Source of the DNA: an uncultured Acidimicrobiales bacterium
GTDB lineage: Bacteria; Actinomycetota; Acidimicrobiia; Acidimicrobiales; SHLQ01
DNA: 33,062 nt
Assembly (NCBI GenBank): GCA_938038815.1
Contig: CALHTF010000011.1
Coordinates: 1 to 33,062, forward strand
Direction: 5' to 3'
Shown here: piece by piece, positions 6,393 through 15,265 of the stretch
How the letters are laid out: every line of letters begins with the position of its first letter
Position numbering within the stretch: position 1 is the first letter of the stretch
Program-made: the position numbers and the translations under genes
Notes under the pieces: model-generated
Databases searched by the model: none
What the model was told of the DNA's origin: nothing
The model's input: the letters and a program-made list of their open reading frames with translations, nothing else

Positions 6393-7292
6393 ATGAGTAC
6401 CCCCGCTACTCCCGAGATCAACACTCCGGCTCTCAACGAGATGATCGAAGAGAACCTCCCGCTGGTGAAGCACATTGTGTTTCAGGTTGCGGTGCACTTC
6501 CCTCGTCACGTCGATCGTGAAGAGCTTGCCCGGGCTGGAGCCCTGGGCTTGGTGGAAGCGGCCCGTCGTTACGACGAGTCACGAGGCGTTCCGTTCGATC
6601 GCTTTGCTGCCCAACGTATTCGTGGTGCAATCCTCGATGCGGTTCGCGCCGCCGACTGGGCACCTCGCTCGGTCCGTACCCTTGGCCGCAAACTCGAAGC
6701 TGCCGAGCAGCGTTTGGCCACCAAGCTTGGCCGCTTGCCGAACCTCGACGAAATGTCCGAAGAGCTCAGCATGACCAAGGCCGAACTTCAGCGCCTGCAG
6801 GACCGCATGTTCCGCTCGGTTGTTCTGGCCCTCGAGCACGAAGTTAACGACGACCACGACGAAGACCTCACCCTGGTCGACGTGCTGATCGATCGCCGTT
6901 CGCCCGAGCCGCTCGAAGAGCTCGAAAAGCGCGAACTCCACGCCTTCTTGCGCGACGCCATCCACCTGCTCCCCGAGCGCCAGCGTTTGGTGGTTGTGGG
7001 TTACTTCCTCGAGAACAAGACCTCACAAGATCTTGCTGGTTTCCTCGGTGTGACCGAGTCGCGAGTTTCCCAGCTCCGCTCCGAAGCGCTCCAGATGCTT
7101 AAAGAGGGCATCGAAGCCCAGTTCAGCAAAGATGAGCTGCCAAAGCCTGAAGAGGTAAGCGGTCGGGTCGCCCGTCGTAAGGCTGCCTACGCCCAAGCCG
7201 TGAGCGGCGAAAGCGACTTTGGTGGTCGCCTGCGCAACGTGAGCTTGGTCGAGTCGGGGCCTGGCCCCGTTCCGGTTGGCCCGCTCTCCTAA
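6393..7292 (+). CDS. RNA polymerase sigma factor, FliA/WhiG family
   Basis: A 299-residue alternative sigma factor. Region 2 includes LPLVKHIVFQVA, a D-R-E-E-L-A-R-A-G-A-L-G-L-V-E-A segment, and FDRFAAQRIRGAILDAVRAAD (core-polymerase and -10 binding). Region 3 includes LGRKLEAAEQRLATKLGRLP and the MSEELSMTKAELQRLQ helix. Region 4 has the -35-binding helix-turn-helix at SQDLAGFLGVTESRVSQLRS. The R-G-A-I-L-D-A-V-R segment and overall length fit the FliA/SigD/WhiG group rather than SigB/F types. These direct motility or developmental genes; no flagellar gene is in the window. The start is ambiguous: ATG at 6372 adds seven residues, and AAGGG at 6375-6379 is a somewhat distant ribosome-binding site for 6393. 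A strong terminator follows at 7440. Confidence 0.88.
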   Translation: MSTPATPEINTPALNEMIEENLPLVKHIVFQVAVHFPRHVDREELARAGALGLVEAARRYDESRGVPFDRFAAQRIRGAILDAVRAADWAPRSVRTLGRKLEAAEQRLATKLGRLPNLDEMSEELSMTKAELQRLQDRMFRSVVLALEHEVNDDHDEDLTLVDVLIDRRSPEPLEELEKRELHAFLRDAIHLLPERQRLVVVGYFLENKTSQDLAGFLGVTESRVSQLRSEALQMLKEGIEAQFSKDELPKPEEVSGRVARRKAAYAQAVSGESDFGGRLRNVSLVESGPGPVPVGPLS

Positions 7293-7439
7293 CGGAGCCC
7301 TCACCCGCTGGTTCATTGGGCAGGTTCATTTGGACAATGCACCACAATTGGGGTGGTTTCGCTTAAGTCCGCACGGTGTTCTACCGAAGAGTAAAAGGTC
7401 GCCCGGCTGTGAGGACACACAACCGATACGTGACAACAA

Positions 7440-7476
7440 AAAAGAACCCCTGTGTAGCGGGCACAGGGGTTCTTTT
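7440..7476 (+). terminator. Strong intrinsic terminator after the sigma gene
   Basis: A perfect 15-bp stem (7440-7454 with 7462-7476, core GAACCCCTGTG / CACAGGGGTTC) with a 7-nt loop TAGCGGG. It ends in TTTT, with another T run shortly after. The A run on the 5' side makes it potentially bidirectional. Confidence 0.9.
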
Positions 7477-7504
7477 GCTTTTTGTGCTCAGACAATGCTC
7501 GGCC

Positions 7505-7528
7505 TAACTTGTATTTAACTTGTATGCT
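7505..7528 (+). promoter_or_regulatory. TauE promoter region: tandem TAACTTGTAT repeat and -10-like TATGCT
   Basis: TAACTTGTAT occurs at 7505-7514 and again at 7516-7525, a period of 11 bp (one helical turn). The second copy runs into TATGCT (7523-7528), which lies 6 nt before the GTG at 7535. A regulator binding both copies would cover the promoter. Confidence 0.5.
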
Positions 7529-7534
7529 GACGGT

Positions 7535-8263
7535 GTGGACATCGTGATCGTCGCCATCGCCGCGTTTTTGACCTCGATACTCAGCGCCTTGGCGGGCTTG
7601 GGCGGCGGCATCATCTTGTTGGCCGTCATCGCCCAGTTCTTCGCTCCGGTCACCGCCATACCCATCCAGGGCGGTATCCAACTGGTGTCGAACGGTTCAC
7701 GGGCCGCAATGCTCCGCCAGCACATTTCGTGGTCGGCGGCGCTGAAGTCGTTCGCCTTGGTGATTCCCGGCAGTCTGGTCGGTGTGCTGGTGGCCTCGCG
7801 GCTACCGGTCGACGCAACCCGGATCTTGGTCGGCTGTTTCATCTTGGTGACGGTGTGGCGAAAGGGCCTCCTCACCTGGCGAGGCAGGAACGCCATGACC
7901 GAACAGAGCCTCTATGCCGTAGGTGCGGTGTCGGGCTTGCTTAACAGCACGGTCGGGGCGAGTGGTCCGTTTACCTCGCCGTTCTTTCGAGCGGTTACGG
8001 CGAGCCACATCGCGTTCGTGGCCACTGCGGCCACCTCGCAGGTAGCCGCCCACATCGCCAAGCTCATCTCGTTTGTGTGGCTCGACGACTTCGACATCGC
8101 CGAACACTTTCCCATGATGGCGATCGGGGCGGTGGCGGTAATTGCGGGCAGTCGGGTCGGTACCCAGTTGCTCGGCAAGATTGAGGAGCGCTACCTCGAC
8201 ATCATCTTCAAATCGGCGCTCACCATCTTGGCCCTTCGACTCATCATCCGAGCCGTCCTCTAA
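7535..8263 (+). CDS. TauE/SafE family sulfite/organosulfonate-type exporter
   Basis: A 242-residue polytopic inner-membrane protein with about seven or eight hydrophobic helices. It has the family's two related halves: the first with SALAGLGGGIILLAVI, the second with GLLNSTVGASGPFTSPFF. Gly-rich motifs of this type mark the TauE/SafE fold. Members are proposed to move sulfite, sulfoacetate or other small anions; the substrate cannot be fixed here and no sulfur-metabolism gene is adjacent. The frame is open from a TTG at 7520, but I place the start at GTG 7535 because TATGCT ends 6 nt before it, giving a leaderless layout like that of dcd. It lies between two hairpins, so it is probably monocistronic. 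Confidence 0.85.
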   Translation: MDIVIVAIAAFLTSILSALAGLGGGIILLAVIAQFFAPVTAIPIQGGIQLVSNGSRAAMLRQHISWSAALKSFALVIPGSLVGVLVASRLPVDATRILVGCFILVTVWRKGLLTWRGRNAMTEQSLYAVGAVSGLLNSTVGASGPFTSPFFRAVTASHIAFVATAATSQVAAHIAKLISFVWLDDFDIAEHFPMMAIGAVAVIAGSRVGTQLLGKIEERYLDIIFKSALTILALRLIIRAVL

Positions 8264-8288
8264 CCAACCCCAGTTCTGATCGCGTTTG

Positions 8289-8305
8289 ACCCGCTCTTAG
8301 CGGGT
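8289..8305 (+). terminator. Hairpin, probable terminator after the TauE-like gene
   Basis: ACCCGCT at 8289-8295 pairs with AGCGGGT at 8299-8305 across a 3-nt loop. There is no long T run directly after it, so efficiency is uncertain. It lies between convergent genes and is followed by the 16-mer at 8311 that recurs at 27538. Confidence 0.5.
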
Positions 8306-8310
8306 TCCAC

Positions 8311-8326
8311 GCGAAAATTTCGGGGG
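8311..8326. repeat. 16-mer shared with 27538-27553 (inverted copy)
   Basis: GCGAAAATTTCGGGGG here is identical to the reverse complement of 27538-27553. Both copies lie in convergent intergenic spacers next to a hairpin. The core CGAAAATTTC also occurs at 25279-25288. Confidence 0.5.
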
Positions 8327-8392
8327 TTTCGTCGGCACCTGGACCGACTTGGAAGCGTTCGACCTCGAGCGGGTGTTCGGGCCGGGACCGGC

Positions 8393-9232
8393 CTAGAACT
8401 TCGGGAACCCTTCGCCAGCTTCGTCGAGTCGCTTCGACTGGGCTGCCCACTCGTCGGCACTGATGACTTCGTAGTCCCCGACCGGAACGGTGTGGGTCAC
8501 GAGCGCGTCGTCGTTCCAGTAGTGGATGAGGTAGGCCGAGGGCTCAAGAACCAGGCCTGCCTTGTCGGCGGTGAAGTTCAGGTTGAGTTGGTGCGACGTC
8601 GACGGCGCAACGGTCGCCGCCGCATGAGCGATGCGTCCGCTGAACGACCGGTGGAGGTGACCCGCCGATACGGCGACCACATGGGGGTACTTGGTGATCG
8701 TGTTGTGAAACGCGTCGGCGTTACTCAAGGCCATGGCGTCCATCCAGATGATGCCGCTCTTGATGGCGGGGTGGTGCATAAACACCATCGTCGGGCGATC
8801 GCTCTCGGTAAGGGTTGCCTCCAGCCACGCTTGGGAGGCTTCGCTAATCACCCCATCGTGGCGATCGGGATGGGTGGTATCGATGCACACGATGCGGAGT
8901 TCGAGATCGTCGATCACGTACCCGAGGTGGTCATCGGCCAAGTCGTTGGGCAAGAACTGGGCGAGCGATTCGCGCATCTGCCCGTCGCGGTCGTGGTTGC
9001 CCGGCAGCACCATCACCCGAGCGGTCAGGCCGCGCAAAATGTCGGTGAGAGTTGCGTACTGCTCGACCGTGCCGTCATCGGTGAGGTCGCCGGTTACCAG
9101 CACGAGGTCGACAGGTGTCGAGCGTGAGTTGATCTCGTCGACCACGGCGCGCAACCGTTCGGCTGGATCGATGGGAACCAGCCCGAGGTGTTCGGTGATA
9201 TGCGGATCAGAAAGCTGCGCAACAAAGAGCAT
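8393..9232 (-). CDS. CpdA-like calcineurin-type phosphodiesterase
   Basis: A 279-residue metallophosphoesterase with the full set of metal-binding motifs: D9-x-H11 in QLSDPHIT, GDLTDDG (D49), GNHDRD (N79, H80), MHHPA (H153, H154) and GHLHRSF (H192, H194). The order and the DPH/GHLH forms match class III cyclic-nucleotide phosphodiesterases such as CpdA and the mycobacterial Rv0805 type, so cAMP hydrolysis is the likely activity, though other phosphodiesters are possible. Soluble, with no signal peptide. On the minus strand TATCGT lies 8 nt before the ATG (9241-9246), which would give a leader of only about two bases. Confidence 0.85.
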   Translation of the reverse strand: MLFVAQLSDPHITEHLGLVPIDPAERLRAVVDEINSRSTPVDLVLVTGDLTDDGTVEQYATLTDILRGLTARVMVLPGNHDRDGQMRESLAQFLPNDLADDHLGYVIDDLELRIVCIDTTHPDRHDGVISEASQAWLEATLTESDRPTMVFMHHPAIKSGIIWMDAMALSNADAFHNTITKYPHVVAVSAGHLHRSFSGRIAHAAATVAPSTSHQLNLNFTADKAGLVLEPSAYLIHYWNDDALVTHTVPVGDYEVISADEWAAQSKRLDEAGEGFPKF

Positions 9233-9259
9233 TACGTCTCACGATAGCTAGCGAAGGAG

Positions 9260-9847
9260 TTACTGCGGTTGGCGAACCATCGGGCGAAGCACCGGGCCCT
9301 CGGGCAGTTGGATTTCGGCCGATACTTCAAAGCCGGCGCGTTCATACAGCGACAGGTTTCGCGGGTTGCTTGATTCGAGGTACGCAACGATGCCTTCGTT
9401 GTCGCACGTTCGAAGCACCCGGTCGACCAAGGTGGCGCCGTAGCCGTTGCCCTGGGCACCCGGTTCGACACCAACATCGGCAAGGTAGAAATGCGGCTCA
9501 TCGGGGTGGCTCTCGCCCATTGGCTTGAGCCCGGCCAGAACCAACTGGGCGTGGTCGTCGCTGATCGCCTGGAGCATCTCGTAGAACGTCAGACCCATTT
9601 CGTCGGTGAAGAACCGCACTTCAGGCGGGCACCACAAAGCCGCTCCGCCCCCGCCGAGGACCTCGTAGGCGTGCCCGACCGAGATCGACCGTTCGCAGGC
9701 AATCCGCATGAACGTGGTGATGTTCTCAAAACGGGTCTCGGGGTCGGCGAAGATCCAGTTCATCACCGGGTCGTCGGCGAACGCTCGTGCCAAGGTGCCG
9801 GCGGTGGCTTCGGTGCGCGACCGGAGAATGTGTCGAGTCTCGGTCAC
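9260..9847 (-). CDS. GNAT family N-acetyltransferase
   Basis: A 195-residue single-domain acetyltransferase. The N-terminus includes LARAFADDPVMNWIFADPE, a common GNAT opening. Acetyl-CoA-binding motif A is LADVGVEPGAQGNGYGATL, with Q132-G-N-G-Y-G137, and motif B includes LESSNPRNLSLYERAGFE. The acceptor substrate is unknown. The frame is open back to 10018, but that would run into divergent dcd, so I place the start at a GTG (9847) giving V-T-E-T-R-H-I-L; a TTG slightly upstream is an alternative. It shares a 115-bp divergent promoter region with dcd. Confidence 0.8.
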   Translation of the reverse strand: MTETRHILRSRTEATAGTLARAFADDPVMNWIFADPETRFENITTFMRIACERSISVGHAYEVLGGGGAALWCPPEVRFFTDEMGLTFYEMLQAISDDHAQLVLAGLKPMGESHPDEPHFYLADVGVEPGAQGNGYGATLVDRVLRTCDNEGIVAYLESSNPRNLSLYERAGFEVSAEIQLPEGPVLRPMVRQPQ

Positions 9848-9950
9848 CGGGTTGGGCCACCGTCGTTTGAGCAAAAGGTAGGAACCATGAAGGTGATCAT
9901 TGCCGACCACGCCGCACGACACCAGCGAGACGGGCAAGGCGATCGGGATG

Positions 9951-9956
9951 TAGGGT
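9951..9956 (+). promoter_or_regulatory. -10-like hexamer TAGGGT, leaderless start of dcd
   Basis: TAGGGT is followed by 6 nt and the GTG at 9963. There is no ribosome-binding site, and the start codon is fixed independently by homology (product begins M-I-L-S-D), so this is a good test case for the leaderless pattern. Confidence 0.6.
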
Positions 9957-9962
9957 CGCGCC

Positions 9963-10526
9963 GTGATTCTTTCCGATCGAACAATCCGCGAAAAAGTGAC
10001 CGCTGGCGAGATCGTCATCGAACCGTTCGACGAGAGCTGCGTGCAGCCGTCGTCGGTCGACCTTCATCTCGATGCGTTGTTTCGGGTGTTCCGCAACCAC
10101 ACCATGCCGGTCATCGACGTAAAGCAGAACCTCGAGGACCTCACCGAATTGGTCGAGGCCGACGACGAACGGCCGTTCATCTTGCACCCGGGCGAGTTTG
10201 TGCTGGGCTCGACCTCCGAGCGCATTGTGGTGCCCCACGATCTGGTCGCTCGCCTCGAGGGCAAAAGCAGTCTTGGCCGCCTTGGCCTGCTGATTCACAG
10301 CACGGCGGGCTTTGTCGACGCTGGTTGGGATGGCCAACTCACCCTCGAGTTGAGCAATGTCGCGAACCTGCCTATCACGTTGTATCCGGGCATGAAGATC
10401 GGCCAGATCAGCTTCCAGCAGATGACCTCGGTGGCCGATCGTCCCTACGGTTCGGGAGCCCTCAAGAGCAAGTACCAGGGCCAGGTCGGCCCTCGTCCCA
10501 GCCGGTACTGGGAGAACTTCGACTAG
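9963..10526 (+). CDS. dcd: dCTP deaminase, probably the bifunctional dUMP-forming type
   Basis: A 187-residue enzyme of pyrimidine nucleotide metabolism. It opens MILSDRTIRE and contains QPSSVDLHLD, LHPGEFVLGST, RLEGKSSLGRLGLLIHSTAGF (nucleotide-binding loop), the catalytic Glu at 129 in LTLELSN, and the C-terminal KYQGQVGPRPSR tail that closes over the triphosphate. In the Mycobacterium tuberculosis enzyme the matching HSTAGF segment (Ala115) goes with a combined dCTP deaminase and dUTPase activity, converting dCTP straight to dUMP; the E. coli deaminase-only enzyme differs at this position. By that comparison this protein is predicted to form dUMP. Active form is a cytosolic trimer in this family. 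The convergent methyltransferase ends 3 bp downstream. Confidence 0.93.
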   Translation: MILSDRTIREKVTAGEIVIEPFDESCVQPSSVDLHLDALFRVFRNHTMPVIDVKQNLEDLTELVEADDERPFILHPGEFVLGSTSERIVVPHDLVARLEGKSSLGRLGLLIHSTAGFVDAGWDGQLTLELSNVANLPITLYPGMKIGQISFQQMTSVADRPYGSGALKSKYQGQVGPRPSRYWENFD

Positions 10527-10529
10527 TCG

Positions 10530-11192
10530 TTAGGTCTTGGTGAAGACGAAGAACTCGGCGAAGGTCGTATCGCTCGGGTCGGTGGGATCGAGCGGATAGG
10601 GGTTCGGCGCGTGCTCGTGCAACGACCACCCTGGTTTGTTGGCCTCGACCCAGTCGGTGAATCGACGGTGGCGTACGTGGGCGAAGTTGGTGGTGGCGTC
10701 TTCGTTGCTCGAGAACACGACCACCGTGTGGTTCGCTAGGCGGAACAGATCGTTCATATAGGACTCAAAGACGTCGTCTTCGACCAGGTGATAAATCACA
10801 TCGAGCGACATGGTCAGGTCGTAGGTGCGTAGCCGGTAGGTCGGGTCTGAGGTGTGAGTAAACGACCACCCGGGTTGGCTCTTGAACTTCTCCCGGCAGA
10901 TCTCGACCGCTCCCAGAACAATGTCGACTCCGAGATACTTCGGGTACGTGGCCAGCGCGAGTTGTGCACCATCGCCGCACCCGAGCTCAAGAATCGACGA
11001 TGCATCCGTTTCGGTAACCAGGTTGTTCAAAAAGTCGGCTTTGTACTCGGCCAGGCGACCGTAGGAACCGTTGCCCGAAGCCTCGCCGGTCCGGTACCGG
11101 TTCTGCCAGTAGTCGGCGCTCGACTTGAACGAGCGCCAACGTATGAACCGGGCACCGCGGCGACCAAGCGATCGTGGGTTTGAAGCGACCAT
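10530..11192 (-). CDS. SAM-dependent methyltransferase of the polysaccharide locus
   Basis: A 220-residue class I methyltransferase with motif I at ILELGCGDGAQL, an acidic loop at YLGVDIVLGAVE and a motif IV-like LTMSLDVIYHLVED. The N-terminus (YWQNRYRTGEASGNGSYG) resembles small-molecule or sugar methyltransferases. It is the last gene of the minus-strand polysaccharide arm, 16 bp after the stop of the previous methyltransferase, so almost certainly co-transcribed. A role in methylating a sugar or lipid-linked glycan is inferred from context only. Confidence 0.78.
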   Translation of the reverse strand: MVASNPRSLGRRGARFIRWRSFKSSADYWQNRYRTGEASGNGSYGRLAEYKADFLNNLVTETDASSILELGCGDGAQLALATYPKYLGVDIVLGAVEICREKFKSQPGWSFTHTSDPTYRLRTYDLTMSLDVIYHLVEDDVFESYMNDLFRLANHTVVVFSSNEDATTNFAHVRHRRFTDWVEANKPGWSLHEHAPNPYPLDPTDPSDTTFAEFFVFTKT

Positions 11193-11208
11193 TAGATGCG
11201 GTAGGGGT

Positions 11209-11970
11209 CTACTTCTCGAGGCACAGGTACACGAACGAACCCATGGCGGTGATGTTCTTGGCTTCTGCGTACCGGTTGAACGCCTTGGCTGCTTTGTGGA
11301 CCGGGGTGATCTTTTCGAAGTAGTTGTGGCCGAAGAACTGAATCGGGTCCACCTTGGAAAAGCCGATGCTTTCCCAGCGCTCGATGCTCTTGGAGGTGAC
11401 CCAAGCGCCGGCGTAGTGAGCGGGGAACCGCTCGTACTTGTCGCCGATGAGCGCCTTTACCAACGGCTTGGTCGCCTCGAACGGCAGCAGCTTGTTGGCA
11501 ACGAAGGGCGTCGAGAACAAGGTGGGGAAGAAGTGCAACGCTCGGCCGCCGGGCTTCAGCAGCGAGTAGGTCGACCGAAGCGAGTTCTCGACCGACGAAA
11601 CGTGCTCGAGGACCGACCGCGAGTACACGAGGTCATACACACCGAGATGCTCGGCCGGAATCTGCTCGGGGTGGGCCACGTCGAACAGAGCCGTGGTCGC
11701 GGAGTCGGGCAGGAAATCGAGTTCCTTCTGGGAAATGTCGTTCACCGTAAGGCGGTCATGGTTGATGCCCAGTCCTGGCCCGAGTGGGCTTCGCCCGCCG
11801 CCAACCTCAAGGATCCGAGCGTCGGGCCCAGCCTTTTCGGCCAGCAGGTTCAGGGTGTCGTTATACCCCATGAACGAGCTCTCGTACTTCGACTTCGCGT
11901 TGCGGATCGTCACGAACGGGTGATCCGCCTCGATCGTGATGTCGTCGGAAGTGGTGATCGGGGATGTCAT
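11209..11970 (-). CDS. SAM-dependent methyltransferase of the polysaccharide locus
   Basis: A 253-residue class I methyltransferase: motif I ILEVGGGRSPLGPGL, ribose contact VNDISQKEL, motif IV LVYSRSVLEHVSS and motif VI LLKPGGRALHFFP. The SRSVLEHV segment is typical of methyltransferases found in glycan clusters. The start overlaps the stop of the upstream glycosyltransferase by 4 bp (ATGA), with a GGAG ribosome-binding site 9 nt upstream inside that gene, which indicates translational coupling. The acceptor is unknown. Confidence 0.82.
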   Translation of the reverse strand: MTSPITTSDDITIEADHPFVTIRNAKSKYESSFMGYNDTLNLLAEKAGPDARILEVGGGRSPLGPGLGINHDRLTVNDISQKELDFLPDSATTALFDVAHPEQIPAEHLGVYDLVYSRSVLEHVSSVENSLRSTYSLLKPGGRALHFFPTLFSTPFVANKLLPFEATKPLVKALIGDKYERFPAHYAGAWVTSKSIERWESIGFSKVDPIQFFGHNYFEKITPVHKAAKAFNRYAEAKNITAMGSFVYLCLEK

Positions 11971-13220
11971 GATGCGCTCCGGAGTTGTTCGGTCGGTTCG
12001 GTGATCGGTGATTCGCTGGTGACATCGACCACCGGGTCGATGCCACAGAACTGTTCGACCTGGTCGGTGATGTGGTCGATGCAGAACTCTTGCTCGGCGA
12101 ACGCTCGGGCATTGGCGCCCATCGTTCGTCGTAGTTTGGGTTGGGATATGAGACGTTCCAGTTGGTCGAGCGTGTCTTTGGGGTCGGAGTTCTCGGTGGC
12201 GAACCCGGCCTCGGCTCGCACCACGGTCTGCGCCGCGAAGTTTCCGGCCGGCATGACGGTGAGCACCGGGCGTCCGACCGACAGGTACGAAAGCACCTTC
12301 GACGGGACCGAGAAGGTCGATGCGTCCTCGTCGAGAATGGCGACCAGTACATCGGCCGAGGCGAGCATCGCCGGAACTCGTTCGATTGGTTCGTAGTCGA
12401 GCAGATACAGGTTGGAAATTCGACGCTCGGCCTTGAGTGCTTCGAGCAACTCGCGTCCGCTTCCTTCGCTGACCACCACGACGTGGCCGCCGTTGCTTTC
12501 GATATGCACGGCGAAGTCGGCCAACAACGATGGGTCGTGTTTCAATCCGAGCGTGCCGGCGTACAGGACGCGGGGTCCGTCGGGGAGACCGAGGTGGTCA
12601 CCCCAATGTCCGATGGTTGCCAGTTCGCGTTGCGGCGTGAGCGGAGCCCAGTTGGGCAACAGGTGTACTTCGCCCGACAGCGGGCCAAGGTTCTCGACAT
12701 AATCAACGAAGGCGGGCGAGATCGCCAAGACTTCATCGCTCGCCTTCAACAGCTTTGACTCCAACACGCGGAACGGTTTGGAGGCCAGGCGGCCGAGGTG
12801 TCGGTTCTTGCGACCGAGCACCGCTTCGAGGGCAACACCGATTACGTCTTGAAGCCAAAAGACAAACTTCGCGCCGCTCGCCTGGCATGCGCGGTGTAGC
12901 GCCGCTTGGCTGATCAGCGGACAGTCGGCCGACAACACCACATCGGGTGCAAAAGCAAGCGCTTCATCAGCCAACAAACCTGAGTAGGTGAAGTCGTGCT
13001 TGAGTCGACGAGCAAACGAGCGGCGGTGCCCCGGTGTCTTCTCGGCGATACCCACCGTCGAGAAGGTTGGAGGATCATCGGCGCGCATCTGGACATCGCC
13101 CTGAATGCTGTCGCCCTCCTCGTGATAGAGGTAACGAACCTCGTGGCCGCGCTCCGCTAACTCACGGCTGAGCTGCACCGTGAAGGGGTACGCCCCGAAA
13201 TCATGAACGAGTATGCGCAT
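11967..13220 (-). CDS. GT4 family glycosyltransferase (WbuB-like)
   Basis: A 417-residue GT-B glycosyltransferase. The N-terminal acceptor domain opens [17 protein letters not shown]. The linker has LLPNWAPL, and the C-terminal donor domain shows [29 protein letters not shown], and the donor-phosphate region [28 protein letters not shown], where S-x-x-x-P-S-K replaces the classical E-x7-E. This pattern is seen in the WbuB-type transferases that act early on lipid-linked sugars. It is cytosolic or peripheral at the inner membrane face. The ATG lies inside the 3' end of the GDP-mannose dehydratase gene (20-bp overlap), so expression is coupled; a fucose donor would be consistent with its neighbours but is not shown. 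Confidence 0.85.
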   Translation of the reverse strand: MRILVHDFGAYPFTVQLSRELAERGHEVRYLYHEEGDSIQGDVQMRADDPPTFSTVGIAEKTPGHRRSFARRLKHDFTYSGLLADEALAFAPDVVLSADCPLISQAALHRACQASGAKFVFWLQDVIGVALEAVLGRKNRHLGRLASKPFRVLESKLLKASDEVLAISPAFVDYVENLGPLSGEVHLLPNWAPLTPQRELATIGHWGDHLGLPDGPRVLYAGTLGLKHDPSLLADFAVHIESNGGHVVVVSEGSGRELLEALKAERRISNLYLLDYEPIERVPAMLASADVLVAILDEDASTFSVPSKVLSYLSVGRPVLTVMPAGNFAAQTVVRAEAGFATENSDPKDTLDQLERLISQPKLRRTMGANARAFAEQEFCIDHITDQVEQFCGIDPVVDVTSESPITEPTEQLRSAS

Positions 13221-14226
13221 GCTCTGACTCGGTTGTGAGGTCGACTACAGGGTTACGCAATGCCGCCAGGTCGGAGTCGACCATCATCGCGACGAGTTCT
13301 TCAAAGCCGACCTTGGGTTCCCAGCCGAGTTCGGCCTTGGCCTTGGAGGGGTCGCCGAGCAAGAAGTCGACTTCCGCGGGCCGCTCGTAGCGGGCGTCGT
13401 ACTTGACGAACTTGGTCCAGTCGAGGCCGACGTGAGAGAACGCTAGCTCGCAGAACTCGCGAACCGAGTGGGCCTCGCCGGTGGCGATCACGTAGTCGTC
13501 AGGGTTGTCGGCCTGGAGCATGCGCCACATGGCTTCGACGTAGTCTCCGGCGAATCCCCAGTCGCGCTTGGCGTCGAGGTTGCCGAGGTATAAGAAATCT
13601 TGGTGGCCTTCGATGATTGTGGCCACTGCACGGGTGATCTTGCGGGTCACAAAGGTCTCGCCGCGGCGAGGGCTTTCGTGGTTAAACAAGATGCCACTGA
13701 CCGCAAACATGTCGTAGGACTCGCGGTAGTTGATCGTGAGGTGGTGGGCGAGCACCTTGGCGCAGGCGTAGGGGCTGCGGGGATGCAGCACGCTCGTCTC
13801 ACTCTGGGGCGGGTTGGTTGCACCGAACATCTCCGACGACGACGCCTGGTAAAAGCGGGTGTCGAGGTCGAGCAGACGAATCGCTTCGAGAACCCGCAGC
13901 GGACCCATGCCGGTGACATCGACGGTCGACTCGGGGATATCGAACGAGACCCGAACGTGGCTCTGCGCGGCGAGGTTGTAAAACTCGTCGGGCTTTACTG
14001 TCGAGAGCAGCTGCATCATGCGCGAGGTGTCGAGCTGGTCTCCGTAGTGGAGGTACAGGCGCTTGTCGTCGACCTGGGGGTCTTGATAGATGCCATCGAG
14101 CCGGCGGTTTGCCGAGGTCGACGATCGACGGATCACCCCATGTACCTCGTAACCCTTGTCGAGCAGCAGCTCGGCGAGGTACGAGCCGTCTTGGCCAGCG
14201 ATACCGGTGATGATTGCCTTACGCAT
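13201..14226 (-). CDS. gmd: GDP-mannose 4,6-dehydratase
   Basis: A 341-residue short-chain dehydrogenase/reductase that converts GDP-D-mannose to GDP-4-keto-6-deoxy-D-mannose, the first committed step to GDP-L-fucose. The NADP-binding loop is [16 protein letters not shown], followed by [20 protein letters not shown], the catalytic SSSEMFG segment and [12 protein letters not shown] with the Tyr/Lys pair. The [17 protein letters not shown] and [10 protein letters not shown] blocks are near-invariant in Gmd. It overlaps the glycosyltransferase downstream by 20 bp and the fucose synthase upstream by one base. An AGGAGG ribosome-binding site lies 11 nt before the ATG. Confidence 0.96.
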   Translation of the reverse strand: MRKAIITGIAGQDGSYLAELLLDKGYEVHGVIRRSSTSANRRLDGIYQDPQVDDKRLYLHYGDQLDTSRMMQLLSTVKPDEFYNLAAQSHVRVSFDIPESTVDVTGMGPLRVLEAIRLLDLDTRFYQASSSEMFGATNPPQSETSVLHPRSPYACAKVLAHHLTINYRESYDMFAVSGILFNHESPRRGETFVTRKITRAVATIIEGHQDFLYLGNLDAKRDWGFAGDYVEAMWRMLQADNPDDYVIATGEAHSVREFCELAFSHVGLDWTKFVKYDARYERPAEVDFLLGDPSKAKAELGWEPKVGFEELVAMMVDSDLAALRNPVVDLTTESEHAHTRS

Positions 14227-15218
14227 TACTTGGTTGCCTCCTGGGCGACGCCGCGAAGCGTGTTTTCGTTTTCACAGAACCAGCGGTAGGTCGACGAGAT
14301 GCCGGATCGCAGGTCGGTTTCGGCCTTCCAGCCGAGAGCCTGCAGTTTCGAGACGTCGAGTACCTTGCGGAGCATGCCGTCAGGTTTCGAGGTGTCGAAG
14401 AACAGGTCGGCTTCGGGGTAGACCTCGGCTCGGATGAGCTCGGCGAGTTCCCGGATGCTCTGATCGATACCGGTTCCCACATTGATGTGGCCGATTTCGG
14501 AGTAGTTCTCCATCAAGAAGTGGCAGGCGTCGGCGAGATCATCGACGTGAAGGAACTCGCGCTGAGCTTTGCCGCTGCCCCAGATCTCCACGCCACCCAT
14601 GCCGGTGTGCTTGGCCTCATGGAACTTGCGCATCAGGGCCGGCAGCACGTGACTGGCGGTCAGATCGAAGTTGTCGTTTGGTCCGTACAGGTTGGTCGGC
14701 ATGGCCGAGATGAAGTCGCAGCCGTATTGAGACCGGTAGTAGTCACACAGCTTGATGCCCGAGATCTTGGCGAGCGCATACGCCTCGTTGGTGGGCTCGA
14801 GTGGGCCGGTGAGCAGTGCCTCTTCAACGATCGGCTGAGCAGATTCACGCGGGTAGATGCAGGAGCTACCCAGGTAGAGCAACTTCTGTACGCCCACGCG
14901 GTACGACGCATGCACCACGGTGCCGTGGATCATCATGTTGTCGTAGAGAAACTCGGCCGGGCGGGTCGAGTTCGCCATGATGCCGCCAACCTTGCCGGCG
15001 ACCAGGTACACGTACTCGGGTTGGTTCTGGTCGAACCAGGTGTCGACCGCCGCTTGATCGCGAAGGTCGAGTTCGTCGCTGGTGGCGGTGAGGATGTTCT
15101 CAAATCCTCGGGCTTCGAGATGACGAATAATCGCCGAGCCGACCAGGCCTCGGTGACCCGCTACATATACGCGGGCGTCCACCGGAACTGGGCTGCTGGG
15201 TAATTGAAGAACGCTCAT
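14226..15218 (-). CDS. fcl: GDP-L-fucose synthase
   Basis: A 330-residue epimerase/reductase that turns GDP-4-keto-6-deoxy-mannose into GDP-L-fucose with NADPH. It has the [18 protein letters not shown] nucleotide loop, the [11 protein letters not shown] segment, the catalytic [11 protein letters not shown] with Ser/Cys, [16 protein letters not shown] with the Tyr/Lys pair, and the fucose-synthase hallmark [15 protein letters not shown] start at the ATG (15218), not the TTG at 15227, because the ATG is the stronger codon with a GGA just upstream. Its stop and the gmd start share one base (TAATG), so the two enzymes are made together. It follows the upstream methyltransferase after 44 bp. Confidence 0.94.
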   Translation of the reverse strand: MSVLQLPSSPVPVDARVYVAGHRGLVGSAIIRHLEARGFENILTATSDELDLRDQAAVDTWFDQNQPEYVYLVAGKVGGIMANSTRPAEFLYDNMMIHGTVVHASYRVGVQKLLYLGSSCIYPRESAQPIVEEALLTGPLEPTNEAYALAKISGIKLCDYYRSQYGCDFISAMPTNLYGPNDNFDLTASHVLPALMRKFHEAKHTGMGGVEIWGSGKAQREFLHVDDLADACHFLMENYSEIGHINVGTGIDQSIRELAELIRAEVYPEADLFFDTSKPDGMLRKVLDVSKLQALGWKAETDLRSGISSTYRWFCENENTLRGVAQEATK

Positions 15219-15249
15219 GGGATCCAATCGGTCGGGTGGCCAGGGGTGT

Positions 15250-15265
15250 TAGGTCTTTTGACCTA
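15250..15265 (-). other. Small hairpin across the methyltransferase stop codon
   Basis: TAGGTC and GACCTA (6 bp) flank TTTT; the arm includes the TAG stop of the gene ending at 15263. It is too short and lacks a T run for a clear terminator. It may stabilise an mRNA end or tune read-through to the fucose synthase gene. Confidence 0.3.

Noticed and set aside
7276-7518. 80-codon plus-strand open frame after the sigma gene
   Set aside because: Begins inside the sigma gene and reads through the strong terminator at 7440-7476; no start signals.
11125-12396. 423-codon plus-strand open frame
   Set aside because: Antisense to the methyltransferase and glycosyltransferase genes, both with clear family motifs.
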